Assembly: GCF_021155765.1 (NCBI RefSeq)
Contig: NC_060118.1
Location: 10,909,646-10,973,645 of the forward strand
Origin: Diprion similis
Taxonomy: Eukaryota > Arthropoda > Insecta > Hymenoptera > Diprionidae
Direction: 5' to 3'
DNA length: 64,000 bases
Under the pieces are notes generated by a model. That model searched no databases. It saw nothing but the letters and a program-made list of their open reading frames with translations, and had not been told where the DNA came from. Shown here one piece after another: positions 23,712 to 37,328 of this stretch. Made by a program: the position numbers and the translations under genes. Position 1 is the stretch's first letter, and each line of letters begins with the position of its first letter.

Positions 23712-24081
23712 AAAACACCGATTAGATAACGATAGTTAATACATAGGTGCCTCATGTTTTTCACAGTTTTGACAAATCACCTTTTGACCATTTCGAAGAA
23801 AGTATATTACTTGTGGTGTTCTGATTATTTTCATCGTAGCTGCTGTATCGGGTTTTAGTCACGTGTTCTCTTATCTATATACATCCTTTATGTCATGTTT
23901 TTTTTTTTTCGCTTTTAAAAATTGTACATTTTATTATTGCATTTCCAAATTATTCTTTTCTTTCTGTTGATCTATGAAGAAATTTGAAAATAACAAAAAA
24001 TATTTATCCAGTATTCGTTATTATTTGGTATATGATAAGCTTGTATTTTACTATATTTATTTAATAACTTTACGCATATCT

Positions 24082-24087
24082 AATAAA
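24082..24087 (+). terminator. Possible poly(A) signal of EcKL kinase B
   Basis: First canonical AATAAA I see after the stop codon, about 370 bp downstream, in AT-rich sequence; other variants may be used. Confidence 0.35.
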
Positions 24088-24099
24088 TTATTCCATAAT

Positions 24100-27000
24100 C
24101 TTTCACTGTATATACATGCTTTTCATAGTATAGAATATATTTTATTTCACCTATGGAAGCATTTTTGCTAAAACTGAAATCAATCCTTCAAAAACATAGA
24201 GGCATTCTTTCTTCATTTTTCTTAAAAAAAATTTCGATTTCCAGCATTGGAAATTTCCAAAAATGAAACAGGACCAATTTGACGAAGATTATTCTCTGTT
24301 ATAAAAAAAAAAATCGATGTGTTCTCGATGGATCAAAGTCCTTATTTCAATCCCAAACATCCACTGACCGGACAAATTTGAACCGTTCGTCATTGATCAC
24401 AATTCAATAATTTCAACTTTCATGCGAAATGTTGAATAAAAATAAAAAATTTTTCTAACAAAAACCGGTCAAACCTTGAATCCATCGCATGTTGAAATAG
24501 TAACTAATCGATTCTTTGCTGACAAAGACTTGATTTGCTGATGAAATTTCTTGGTTAAATTATCGAATCCAAATACAGCGAGTGAAATTCATCGCGTGTT
24601 TTCACATAACGAGTAAAGTAACAGACTTACGAGTTTCGACGATAATAGATTCGATTGGCAATTGCCGGCCGTACGAATAAGCATGAATCGGAATTTTCTC
24701 ACGTATCGACACCTGCTCATAGAACACGGTGCGTGCAATCGAGATGTGTGTACAAAGCTATGTGTTGTAAAAAACGCACGGAGTCACGTCCGAATTGATT
24801 TTCTAATCGCCTCACGCGATCAATTTAATACGACGTATTAATGCTCTGACTCACCTTTTTCAAACTCAAAATACCCGCTGCTAATTCGAGGATCATAAGT
24901 TTCAGGATATCGTTTTCGAGGGGTCAATAAAGTCATTGCCAATAATGAACCTTGAGAGTTCAAAAATATCAATTCTCGTATACCTACAGCATCCTGGATA
25001 CAACGATCGTGAATGGTAGAAACAAGAACAATAAAAGATATCGACTCTCGTTCTATTCGCTCCACAGATCGAATAATTGCGGCATACTCGGTAAAATTGA
25101 GAAGAACACTTTTCCCATCAAGAAATGAACAGCAAACTGCAAAATGCATTTGCGTACAAAACGCTCGCTTCGCAATTCGAATAGATCGCTGTGATTATCG
25201 TCAGTCTAATAACAGCGGTGATTTATCAAAGTCGATAGGTCGAACTATTATTGCAGTTACAAGTCCAGAGTGCTGCAGCAGCTGCGTGATGAATTGGTCT
25301 GAAGTATTAGCCACGGATTTACAATAATATTTTCATTCCCAAATGTGCGAACAATTTTCCGCACGGAATCTATCCGACGACGTAGAAATTGTTCATTTAA
25401 ATTACGCGCTCATTTCGTCCCGCCAATTATAATTTCAAAATATTACGCGCGAATTACAAACGCGGTAAAAGTTCGGCCCGATATTAGAAGCCGGCCTTCC
25501 GCGTCAAAGAGACCGAGAGACGATCGTAGTCATGCATTATGCATCGGGTATTCCATGTTTTATGTATCTGTACCATTTGCATCACCGCCTCGCAACGTCG
25601 TCCTCCAATCCAATTTTCTGCGTCAGTTTTCGTCCTTCCTTTGCGAATCCTGGCAGAATAATAAAGGTATAAAACGATCCTCAGGGTCTCAAACTCTCAC
25701 TCAAATAGGTAATTTTTGTCATTTTTAAAACGGTGAAAATTGACATTTTTGCGTTTAAGAAAAAAAAAAAAAAAAAATGCCATCGATGGATTAAAAATTA
25801 CACATTCAACTATAAAACTTAAAACTAGCTTCAGATTTGAGTTCCTGAGGGTGGAAAATCTCTAAACACAAAAATTCAATTATGTCCTGAATATTTTCAA
25901 TTTAGCTTTACTTTGACTGGACTATCACGCAGAAATGAATTTCCGCTATCCTTCTCATTCCTTGTTTATTTTCAACGTGTATTTTCCATCCGATAAATTT
26001 TACACCCTGACGCCTCAGGGATTTATATATATTCCCGATTTTCATCCCCGAATTTGCCGCTCGACTGATCATCGCAAAAAGCGTAGAGCAGATCCTTGAG
26101 GTCCACGACGCGTCGCAACGCCGTCAATTTCCGATCAAGTTCCATAAAAGTTCGTCCTTGTGCGAAGTGAGTTTGTCTCACAGGATTTCCTCCTTTAATC
26201 GGCATTCTTCGATCTATAATTTACAGAATCACGCCGATTTCTTCGGTAAGAGAAATACGGAAAGAAATAAATCTCCGAAGCTCTTTTCGTCACGATTCTC
26301 GATCGGCTCGAAGGCCTGGAGTCTAAATAAAGAGGTGATTAAAAAAGTGATCTGAACCAGATACCGGCGACCTAAACCCTCCGCTCCTTGGAGAAAGTGA
26401 ATCGCTTATTCGCTCGATGCAAAAGCGGAAGCAGACGGCACGAAGAGCCGATCTAAGCCGAGGTGCAAAAGATCTTCGGCTGCAGCTTAACGCTCACCAA
26501 ACTTAAATTTACGCTTTCGATTCCGTTCGTGACTCCTTGCAGCCATTCTTATCTCGACATCGGCATCGACTCATTTTCTCCGTTCCGGAATATATTTATC
26601 GCGGTGCATGATGTAGAGCCCGGAAATCCTCGATGAAATCGATTCCCTATTGACGAAGATATTTTAAAAAGTAGAAAAACGAAGCCTATAAAAAACGTTT
26701 TTTCCGATACTTTCTGAAAACAAAAAATTTATACAATTGGTTTTTTTTTTTTTTTTTTTTTGTAACCAATAATTGGAGAATATTAACCGAGTCAAAAGTA
26801 AGCTTGAAATTTATATTTTCAACTCGATTATCTAGACTGTAAATTTAAATTCTAAATTAAAATTTAATTTTTTTCTTTCGCTATCTCGTGACAAAAAAAT
26901 TGACTTCAATCAACTTTAATGTTTGAATACCGACTGAGTTGTATTTAAAGCCCCTTAAACCCCTGCGTGATGTCACTGACGCTAATGATAATCCACTTAT

Positions 27001-30000
27001 TACAGAAATTGCGTAATAATATAAGTTACTGCTGCTGTTGGCAGATGTTATGCATTAACACTATTTCGAGAAATTCCGCACCGCTGGAGAAAGCTGCAGA
27101 ACACAGACGCCATATTGCTACCTAATTATTCGACAATTTTCAAGGGAGAGGAAGAATGAGAGTGACGGAAAAAAACGAGCCACCTTCTATATGTGTTGTA
27201 TTATTTATTATATATGCTGCAGGTTGCGATGCGGTTGCGCATGTCTAATGCGAATGTTCATTCGTCCACAATTATCCGCCATTTAAACAATCTCGATATT
27301 CCGCTCAAAACCAAGGCAAGAACAAGTGTTTAAAATTTTCTTGCAATCTATCTTATTTCCGTTTATCAATTTGATTGTTAAGGGGCCTTGGAGTGAATCA
27401 TGCGATTTTTGATACTTGAAAAATTAACAAAATGACGGCCATTTATCGAAAAAAATTTAAAAAGACCGCTTTTTTTGCCGTTTTTCTACAAAAAAAGTAT
27501 AGTTAAATCAAAATTTTCTTGACTGATTTTAAACTACGATTTTAGTGTACAAAAAGTGATTAAAATCAATAAAAAAAATTGTTTTTATGTAATTCAAGAG
27601 TGTATTCATTGAGTCCAACAAAGCCTATATCAATATTTACATTTAAAACTTATTAAAAAAATTCTTGAAGAAACCCTTTGTTTTTGCTCGTCAGTTGAGT
27701 AGACCCATAGAATGAAAAACGAAGCTACACGAGGATCTAAAGTCAAAAAATATGATCCTGTATTACCTTGACACAAATTCAATTCCAATTGTTGAATCAA
27801 ATTTTTTCTCCAACTGTTCCAAATTAATTTCAAAAGGCTTTTGTTCCGACCCGAAGATACCTACTTGGGTCAATGACTGAATCTGAGTATAAATTACGCT
27901 CGTCCCAAATCAGAATGTTACGTTATAACCACGCTTGTTCTTATATCACATGCATGCAACGTTGAATAATCGTAGAGTCCGATCGCAAAGCGAAGAGAAA
28001 AAGCAAATGAAGAGTACAAAAACGAAGACAACAAAAGATTCAGAGGGTATCATGAATGAAACGTCAAAGACAATTATTCGACGGTCACTCACAACCACGG
28101 ATGTCCCACTGAACAATCGAATCAATTGACACGCGTTTAATTCCACATACAATTGCAATCTCTGTAGTCACATCAAAAGTCTTCGGTCACGCTGCATGCC
28201 TCTTAGAATCGTCCTTGTCCCCCATTTTATGGACCTCGTATTAACGTTGACCGGTTAACGTCACTTTTGCCAGAAGCTTCGCGACTGCGACATTTTTTTT
28301 TTCTTTCTTATCTTTTTTTTTTTTTTTTTTTTTTTTTTTATCGCGTTGATATATGACGTTCATTTGCAAACGAGTACAAAAAATTTTAGCCTAGTGTAAT
28401 TAACCTTTTCTCTAAGATTTTATTTTTCTTCTTTATGATCTTGATTCTCGAATGTTAATTTTTTGACAAAATTTCACAGTTAAAAATTTGTTTCAAATTT
28501 CTTCAATATTGAAGAAATTTATTTACAACCGTTTTTGAGATTTCGAATTCTTTAATATTTCCTGATAAAGAATTTGATTGACGATAAAAAAAAAAATACG
28601 ACCTAGAGAATATAATACAAAAAGTTTCTTCGAATTCATTTCGACAATTCGAAATTCGTCAACGACATCCTAATTCTATTTGGAGAATCAATTTAAAGGG
28701 TAGTTTTAACGGCATTGTTTTCTTAGGACGAGCCCAGTAGTTAAAACTTAGTCGACAAATTTGCACGGTAGAAGAGAACCCGGTCATCCGTAATATGGTC
28801 AAATATTATTGTTAAAACGAAAAAAAAAAAAAAAAAAATGTCCGAACTTGGAATAAAATCTGTGAAAAATTCTTGCTGATCTGTTCGAAATCAAAATCAA
28901 AAGATATCGCATTTTTTCTGCGATGGAAATTTATAACCAGTTTTGGGATTGTTGATTAAAATAGCATTTTCGTTGAGGTTGCAAAATTTTGCCTCAAACA
29001 GAAATAAAATCGACAAATTTGAAAATTATACAGATGAAAGTATTTTGCAGGTGCTCTTTGCTTATTTCCCGAACCGATTTTTCGTGTCGAATTTCAACAC
29101 AATTAAGGATCGAAAGCAACGTACCTATAAGATGGAAAACAAAAGAGGCAAAACCGCGAGTCGATTACGTCTGATTAGCGAGGGGTCGACCTACTTAACT
29201 CCCGTTCCATATACGCGTTCGCGTTCTCGCGAATAGAGAGAACGAATAACGCGATAATTTGCGAACCGCGACCTCGCAAGGCCGCCGATCTGGATCTGGG
29301 CAAAACCTTAAAGGGAAATTTAAAGCGGACAACTCGTGCAGCTGTCACTTTGCCTTGTCAAGAGTCTCGATCTCTCACCGTTTCCTTCGACTCGCTTCAC
29401 CGTTGTCGCTGAAATTACTTTGAATTTTTCCTCAGCCGCGAAACTTTAGCGGAAAATCGTCTTCGAAACAACCTCAAACCTTTTTTTTTTTTTTCTTTCT
29501 TTTTAATTATGGAAGAAGCACAATTGCGTTATAATTTGATTTTAAAAAATCGAAGCCTCCTCACCGAAAAAAATCTTTTCTCATCTTAAGTGCCTTCTTA
29601 AGATGACCAAACTAAAATGAAATGAAAAAAAAAATTCTACAAATACAGTACGGATGTAATTTTTTCCCTAATAACAATAACAATAACAATAATAATAATA
29701 ATAATCGGTTGTCTCTAGTTAGCCGGTTTGTTGAGTTGAATTTGCGTTCCCACCCAGCATCAGCAGCAGCGTCTGTAATGAAAAGGTCAGCAAACTGTTG
29801 TTTGGACGACGAACCATAAGACAACGTTCCCCAGCTTCCCGCGGGTGATCAGGTTTTCAATCAGACCAACTGCCTGTCTGCCCACTTGTAGTAATAAGGT
29901 GACGTGCAGAGATATATCAGTCGAGCCGTAGTAAATACAGTTGTCTATATAGTAAAAGGTCGGTAGCGCAAGAAAGCAAAAAAAAAACAAAAAAAAAAAA

Positions 30001-30240
30001 AAAAAAAAAGTAGCAGCAAAAAAAAAAAAGAAGATATTAATAAATAAATAAACATAAAATAAGAAACGAGAAACAAAGCAGAGAAGCAAAAACGAGCTGG
30101 AATTGAGTTCTCGTTATTAATTGAAAGCGGTTTACCCGACGGAGGTGAGACAAGTCGAGAATTATTATCAATCAAGCCTCCGGAGAGCATATCAAACGTG
30201 GATCGCCTCGAGTCGCTTGCCCAACGAAGATGATCAGCGA

Positions 30241-30273
<33 letters not shown>

Positions 30274-30630
30274 GAGGAACGTTCAGCGCTGGTTTACCTT
30301 GCATAAATCACTCTCTGTGCTCGTCCAGAGGTTCTGAATTTCTCATTTGATGAATGTACCGGCCTAAACGTCACGTAGACAACCTTTGACACGGCCGTTT
30401 CGAACTCCACGTAACGCAAGAGCGAAGATCGAGCAGTCCTGCAAGCATACGCCCCACATCCGATCGCTGATCGTTGATCCTTAGATCACCCGGCGCTCGG
30501 TGACACCTCCTCATTACTCTCGATCTATCCAGATTAACGATTGTCTAAGAATGTTTAGTTAATTATTCCCTTGGCTGCAGGTGATTCGAATTTGGTTAAG
30601 AAATCATCAGAGGTTTTAATTGATCTGGAT
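24100..30630. other. Gene-poor intergenic sequence
   Basis: About 6.5 kb without a supported gene. It contains long A or T runs (about 26741-26761, 28315-28339, 28819-28838, 29994-30010), an interrupted AAT-type trinucleotide tract (29670-29704) and a GTC trinucleotide tract (about 30243-30272). Sequence at 27379 (TTAAGGGGCCTTGGAGTGAATC type) may be the end of a transposon fragment. The short open frames have no family resemblance. The local GC rise at 25350-26600 shows no splice-linked exons that I can support. Confidence 0.5.
28495..28520. repeat. 26-bp perfect palindrome
   Basis: A gap-free perfect palindrome, half-site AAATTTCTTCAAT followed by its exact reverse complement. It lies in AT-rich intergenic DNA. 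Confidence 0.8.
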
Positions 30631-30636
30631 CAAAAA

Positions 30637-31023
30637 AAAATTTTAAGAGGTCGCTCCAATTTTTTTTAAATGTCAAAAATCGTCACAAAATTATAATAAA
30701 AAAATTATATTTTCAGTATTTTGTTTGATTTTTAATTCATGTCGTGGTGTATTGTTATCGATTCTTTCTTACTAAATTGAAGAAAAAAAATTTATGAAAT
30801 TTCAATATGAATATTAAAAGGTCGCTCGAAAAGATCTAAAGAAATGCACCAAAAAATTGAAAAAAAATTGTGAGTGACCTTTAAAAATTCAAATTTTGAA
30901 TTGAAACTTTCAGAAACTTATTTTTTTTTTTGTCTATAAAATTATACCGTAACGAGAAAAAAAATTTTTTTAAAACAAATAGATTTTTGACGATTTCTAA
31001 CGTTTTAAAAAATGTGGAGTGAC
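30637..31023 (-). mobile_element. Full-length copy of the MITE-like element also at 1380-1740
   Basis: This is the reverse-orientation partner of 1380-1740. Its two ends are inverted repeats of each other (GAGGTCGCTCC then an A/T-rich spacer then TGTCAAAAATCGTC on the left; GACGATTTCTAACG then TGTGGAGTGAC on the right). It contains the shared blocks 'taaaattataccgtaacgag', 'gaatattaaaaggtcgctcg' and 'tttttaattcatgtcg'. It has no coding capacity. Confidence 0.7.
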
Positions 31024-31900
31024 AAAAATAGTCGGTTTTTTTGCGCCATCCTAATATATATATACCATATGTGATTTTTTTTTTTTTTTTAGTTCAAATC
31101 GTGGCTCAATTTATGTTATATTTCAAATATCTTCATTACACTTGATGAAATATTCTTGCACAATTCTTAACCTGAAAGTTGAAGACTGATTCGTGGTAAA
31201 ATTGACAGACTTATGAAATTATTGTTTATTTATTAATTTAGTTGTTTTTTTTTTTTGTTTTTTTCTCTCTCTCTCCTCACTCATTTAGTATCTGGACTTC
31301 GGATTATGTTTGCGAATACAGTCACTGCTATATAAACGGTCTGAACTCCGACGTCGTGTTGCAAAATAATGCGCTAATTGAGGTTTAGCACATCGCAGCA
31401 TGTGCATCGTATACATTTAGTGCGCGGTTTACAATTTTATTTTCACCGAGACCTTTGCACCCGAGGCGCATGATCATCCTGTACTGCGAAGATCGTATTT
31501 TGCAAAATGAAAAGGGAAGGAAAGAAAAAGAGGAAAAAATAAACGAGTTAAGAAGCAACAAGATACTTGGGTGCCTCTTTAGATCTCGAATGTATTTATT
31601 ACTTTTGTTGTAACCCGACACCTTAACTGACGTCAAGATTTTTACAGCCTCTTAGAGTCTTCGTAATTACCGGATGATTTGGCAACATTGAACGGATACA
31701 TTTTTCATCAATCTTTCGGTTTAAACGGTTTGTTTAACGTTTGTTTCAACTTTTTAGATCTTCGGGCGATTCTAAGCCATCTTGAAAAAAAAAAAAAAAA
31801 TTAAGACTTCCCTCAACGCTTTCTAAAACAGATCGACAGATGTGTTGAGAATCTTGAAAATATTTAGAGTCAAATTTTTGGAGCCATGATGCTCGATTCC

Positions 31901-31945
<45 letters not shown>

Positions 31946-34900
31946 CTCTAAATTTTAGATACATTATCGCATTTTACTGTACAGTATATGAATTTATTCT
32001 ATTCAATTAATTGTTTTTAAAGAAACGATCTGAATTATCAATGTTATCGAGATTTTGAATAATTTCTAAAAAAAAAAACTTGGAATAATTACATGCGTAT
32101 ATTTTTTAATAACATTTTTTCATCTAAATTAATTTATCCAAGAATCTTCAATATCGTTTAAATAATTTTTGGTAAAACCATTCGATTTTAATTTATCTCT
32201 CACATACAGAGAGACTTATTGTTAAAACTCGCTGCTTCCCAACTTTCACGAAGTCTATAATATGTCTATCTAAATTGTCGATTAGAAAATTTTTAATTTG
32301 AAAAACAATTGCTATTTTTAGGTCTTTACCTTCCGAAGTAAAACGATCGTTCTCTCTGTTTTAGTATCCTTTCAACCATTGTCCGACGTGAATTATAAGT
32401 AATGCAGAGTCCATCGTCGGGTTGAAACGGTTTCAAACGCCTTTCGCAATGACCGATTATTCAATTACGCGATCGTTCGGCTTAGCTATAAAAGCAATCG
32501 TTTACACACGTGCTGCGGGAGTCTCCAGCCGCTTTCATCATCTCTTCTCGACTCTTCTTGTCCGCGTATTTATACGTAGATTTGGTTCTCCTTTACTCCC
32601 GCATCCCGGGATCATCGACTAATGACGGCTCATCTCCGCGAGCCTTCGTCACGCTTCACTTTCCTCTTTGCAGTCTTACTTCAGCAGCCTGCGGATCCTC
32701 GGTCACGTACAGGTCTTACTTGTCATCCTGTAATTACAATGTTTTTCATTGAAGGAAGGTAGGTACGTGCTTCCTACTCCCAGATTCCTGATCCATCGAT
32801 CAATCTCACATCCGTTGGTTCACGGGTCAAATGTTAAGTCATCACGAATTACCGATTGACCAATCACTCGAATTCAATTTCAGAGCCGAGGGATTACACC
32901 GAGGATAAAATCGTGTTGGTTAAAAATTTTGTCTTCAATATTCGCTCGTTTTCTTCCTCAGAGAAAGAGACGAATTTAAGAATTATATTATCGTAGATCG
33001 TTGAGATTTTACTCGAATCAAATGATTAGCGAAAAACGAAATTACTAGACAATTTCAATTTCTTTTTTCTTTCCAGCCTAATATTCACGACAATCGCTCG
33101 ATTAATTCGGACGAGATTGATAATATCGATCCACGTGGGATTTTGAAGACACCGGCGTGACATCTCAATTGTGAATTGATAATTGACAGAGAATATGGCG
33201 TTGAATAATTGGCCCACGATTTACCGATACGTCAGCTAATCAGTCAGCTTTGTGATATATCCTACGATTGATTGGCAAGTGAGCGTAATTAACTGGCCAG
33301 TCAGATGGATCGCCAGAAGTAGATTTGTTCCATTTCGTATGGCGGATTAAAATTTGATGAGAAAAAAATTCCCTGGTTTCTAACGCAACTGTGAACGAAT
33401 CTAATAATCACCGGTGTTTAATGATATTTATGATGATGATGATGATGATGATGATGATTCACATTATCCTTGCATAAAGTATTTAGGTAATCATAATTGC
33501 GCGGTGCGAAATATCGCCGTCTAAAGAATTGCAAGACCGGCTATTGAGCAGTTAATCAACGCCGGGTAATTGAGGCGATCATTCGAGAGTTTATTATAAG
33601 CGAAATGTCGAGCGAAATGATACGATTAATCTCCCGGGAACGTCTCGACAGATACTCTTCATCCCTGAGCTCCGTGGTTTTATCACCTCTCTGGAATCTG
33701 ACCTGATCTCTTTCAATTTAATCACTTCAGGCGTGTTCAGTTCCTTCTGATTCCTTAGTTTAAGGGACCATGTCAGTGTGACACTTTCAAAAAATCAGTT
33801 CTCATTTCCGTAGTTTTTTTTGATTACCCTTCTCGACAGTTCATACTTTCAAGAATATCCTGCAAAAATTTTGAGGCAGTATCTCTGATTCTCCCCTAAG
33901 AATAGGGTCCATTTTTTATGCTATAAATATAATTTTATCTTGCAAAAATCGATAGAAATCTTTAAGAAGGTATTTTGGTATAGAAATTTGAAAAAATCGT
34001 TTTTCCTTTCTCCATATTTTCAAAGTTTAGACGTTTAAGAATAGGCCTGTAGAAGGATTTTTGAAAATTCAAGTAATTTTTTGATTTACAGTTATTTTTT
34101 TGACGCACCAACTAAACCGGTTAGGCCAAAACGAATCTTTAAACGCGTTTTTCTCGAATTCCCGATTTATTGTCAGACAGTTCGAATGAAAATTCTGATT
34201 AATTTTTCTCCACAATTTTTTTTTTCTATCATATATTCAATTTCTCAAATAATTTGACAAAATTTTTTTCTCAAATTTTTTTACTTCTCATTTTTTTTGC
34301 ACGATCTTGAGGAATATTTGAATCTAAATGCAATTCGGAATATCGATTTCAGTGAAAATGGTTTTAGAAGCTTCGGATTAAATTTCATATAAAATTTTCC
34401 ATATCTGAGCAAAGCTCGCATTTACAGTCTTCTTTCCACGATTCGCACAGCTTTTCACCACCTTTTCAATCGGCACCGAGCTGTATCAGCACCGCAATCA
34501 GTTGCGCAACCCCGTTGGATATTCGTTGCACGTCTGGGAAACCGAACTGCTGAACTCGAGATAAGAGTGGATTTTTAGAGGAGTCTATGTAAGCCGTTTC
34601 ACGCCGTAACGAAACAGGAAATTTCACCTCGAATAAAGACATCGAGTTGTCGAATAACGCGGACGAATTAAAGTCGAGATGGCTTACAAATCTGCAACTG
34701 ATCCTTGAGCTTCGTTTCGCAATTTGGCGCCTTTGGTGATCTCAAAAGATCCGTCAGCTGCATCGCAGACATTTTTAGGCCGTGAAATAATCGCTTATTT
34801 GTATAATTAATGGAATAATTACTCCGCGGCATGTTGGCTAATTACACTGTTGAACAAAAAAAAATTTTCCTTTTATTATTATTATTATTATTATGTATAA

Positions 34901-35755
34901 TTATCATGGATTTGATGCTCCTGAATCAAAATGTAATGATTTTTTATGGGCAAATTTTTTCAGGCGTTTATTTTTTTTTTTTTTATAAGAAAATGAAAAC
35001 ACTTGGAGCAGTTTTAGGTTGAGAACTTTATTGCTTATGATTTCAAGAATATTCGAGAATTTTTTTCAACGAAATAAATAACAAAATGAAAATTTTTGAA
35101 AATGTTCCTGAAACTATGAATAATAAAGCCCTCGAATTCGAATTGCTTTAAATGTTTTCATTTTGTTTAAAAAAAATCTTCTAAAAATGACAAATTCTAA
35201 GTTTTTTGAAGAATAAAAAAAAAATCATATCACGTAATACATACGTGATGAAAAGGAGGATTTCGTTGCAGAACAGCGTTATTCAATCACCGAGTCAGGA
35301 TGACGAAAACGGACGTGACTGAAACGGTTTTGCGTTTATTACATCTTCGAGCGCAATATCGAGCGATTTTTTATTCACGAATTTTTCCACATCCGCGTTA
35401 GAAAATATCACGTCATGGAAGACCATGTGGATGGATATAAGCACTCTTCATCGCTGTGAAGATTTAGATCCACAAAAGAGAAACGTTGACGGCTGTCGAT
35501 CATCCGATTCTGTATTCGATTGACGTACGGCTTTTTATATATACATGTTCGAGAGGATATCTGTGCAGGTAAGAACAGAAATCGAGCTTATAGATCCGAG
35601 ATCAAATGTCTCGATCCGGGCAGATGCCAAGGCTGATAATATACTGCGTATGATATAATACTAGAATAACACGAAATGTAAAAAGAGCCTGGAAACGTGC
35701 AACGGCTGAACTGAATTGCTCATCAACCAGACGTTCTCACTTTTGCGAAATTCTG
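31024..35755. other. Gene-poor intergenic sequence
   Basis: No supported gene. It contains a 43-base T run at 31903-31945, (GAT)n at about 33430-33458, and (ATT)n near 34872-34895. TATAAAAG at 32487-32494 looks like a TATA box but leads into no exon I can support. Confidence 0.5.
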
Positions 35756-36040
35756 AGCGGGTTGAAATTCCGAGATTCCATAGTCCGAAGACATCAAATC
35801 CTGAATTTTTTGGTAGCGAAACTTGAAGTAAGAAAATCAAACTCTGAGGAAACATCAAAGTTTCGAAAGTCTGAAAATGAGAAGATTTCGAAATCTGAAA
35901 CATAAAAATTTTAAATGATACAAGATTTTCTCCACTTTGATCTTTCTTTGTTTTGGATTCTCGATGTTTTTACGTTCGCGATCCTGCTTCTTCCGATTTT
36001 CGTTTTTTCTTATTTTTTACACACACTCTTTGAATAAACA
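35756..36040 (+). repeat. Second copy of the intronic dispersed repeat
   Basis: Collinear with 3666-3947 in the same orientation, with many substitutions and small indels. It is followed by short repeats of the motif TTCGRAACTTT up to about 36200. Confidence 0.65.
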
Positions 36041-36220
36041 CGCTGTCAGATTATATTTTAGGTAATTCGTCAGAATTTTACTCCTTCGAAGCTTTATTTT
36101 TCGGAACTTTGTTCTATCGTAACTTTCTTGCATTCCGAAACTTTCAGCCATCAGGTTACACCAACCATTCGAAACTTTGTTGTTGTCGAACTTTTCGAAT
36201 TTGAAACGTCATCCCACACG

Positions 36221-36430
36221 GTGAATCCTGAAACCGGTTTCCCAATCAGATAAATTCGGATGACCGGTAAGAAAATTGATGAGAACCAAAAAAAAAAACT
36301 TGAGAGAAAAAATGAATCCTGAAATCGGTTTTCATGTCGGGTAAAATCGGATGGCTGGTGAGGAAATTGAGAAAACCAAAAAAAAAACAAAATCAAACAA
36401 ACCAGAGAGAAAAAAATGAATCCTGAAATC
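36221..36430 (+). repeat. Tandem repeat, unit about 90-105 bp, about 2.2 copies
   Basis: The motif GAATCCTGAAAYCG begins at 36223, 36314 and 36418. Each of the first two is followed by the same order of a GATAAATTCGGATG-like block, GRTGAGAAAATTG, CCAAAAAAAAA and GAGAGAAAAAA. It is a local minisatellite with no coding potential. Confidence 0.65.
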
Positions 36431-37273
36431 GTTATTACAGCCTCAGGATTGCAGCTGCAGGCTGATTCCCGTCTCTCCTTATTATTGTAGCCGTTCTGAG
36501 CGTGCAGCTTTAAGCGTTTATCGCCGGTGGCTGCGGTCCAGATCTCAAAGCGGATGCACGTTCAATTGTCTACATACGTAATCAGCTACACGTCAGTGGA
36601 ATGAAAAGAGATTCGCACGTGCCAGTTGCATATATACATACCTGGATAATCCATTTATCCATGCAAGAGAAGGATATTCAAGATCGCGAATAAATCGGCG
36701 TCGCGGGTTTCGATTTGTAGTCAAGTACGACTATTCTTGAAGGATCGAGAGGCGGTGATTCAGAACCGTTTGAGTGAATCAGTTCGAGATGTAATGCGTT
36801 TTCCCATGCACCTGGCAGTGGAAACGACCGTGGAATTGATCGCGAATCTTTCGAGGCTTTTGCACACCACGAGGTCTCAAGACTCCGCGTAAAATTGGAT
36901 AAAATTCGCTGGAAATTGGAGTTTTTGGTAAGAACGAAAAGGCGAAATTCCTGCTCGATTTTCTGTCAGTACTGCCAGCCGGTGATACCGAGTTTCCAAA
37001 GTTCTCATGCGCTGAATGATACAATGTGCGTTTATATGCGCAGATAATTGAGCGCCGAGTTCTTCTCGACTTCTGTATTACCACACACAATAAAATTATA
37101 TCGCAAATTACGAGCGTGAGACGGACGGTCGCAGTGTGTGGCATCAGGCGAATGTGAAATGTATTTCACCTTGTTTCTTGTCCTTTTCTTTTCGCCTGAA
37201 TCGCGAATGATCCCGAGCAAAAAATCACTTCACTATAAGTTATGAGAGGAATATAGTATAAAGGATATATAAT

Positions 37274-37328
<55 letters not shown>

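Noticed and set aside
32487-32520. TATAAAAG promoter candidate
   Set aside because: Good TATA box but no initiator or linked exon could be supported.
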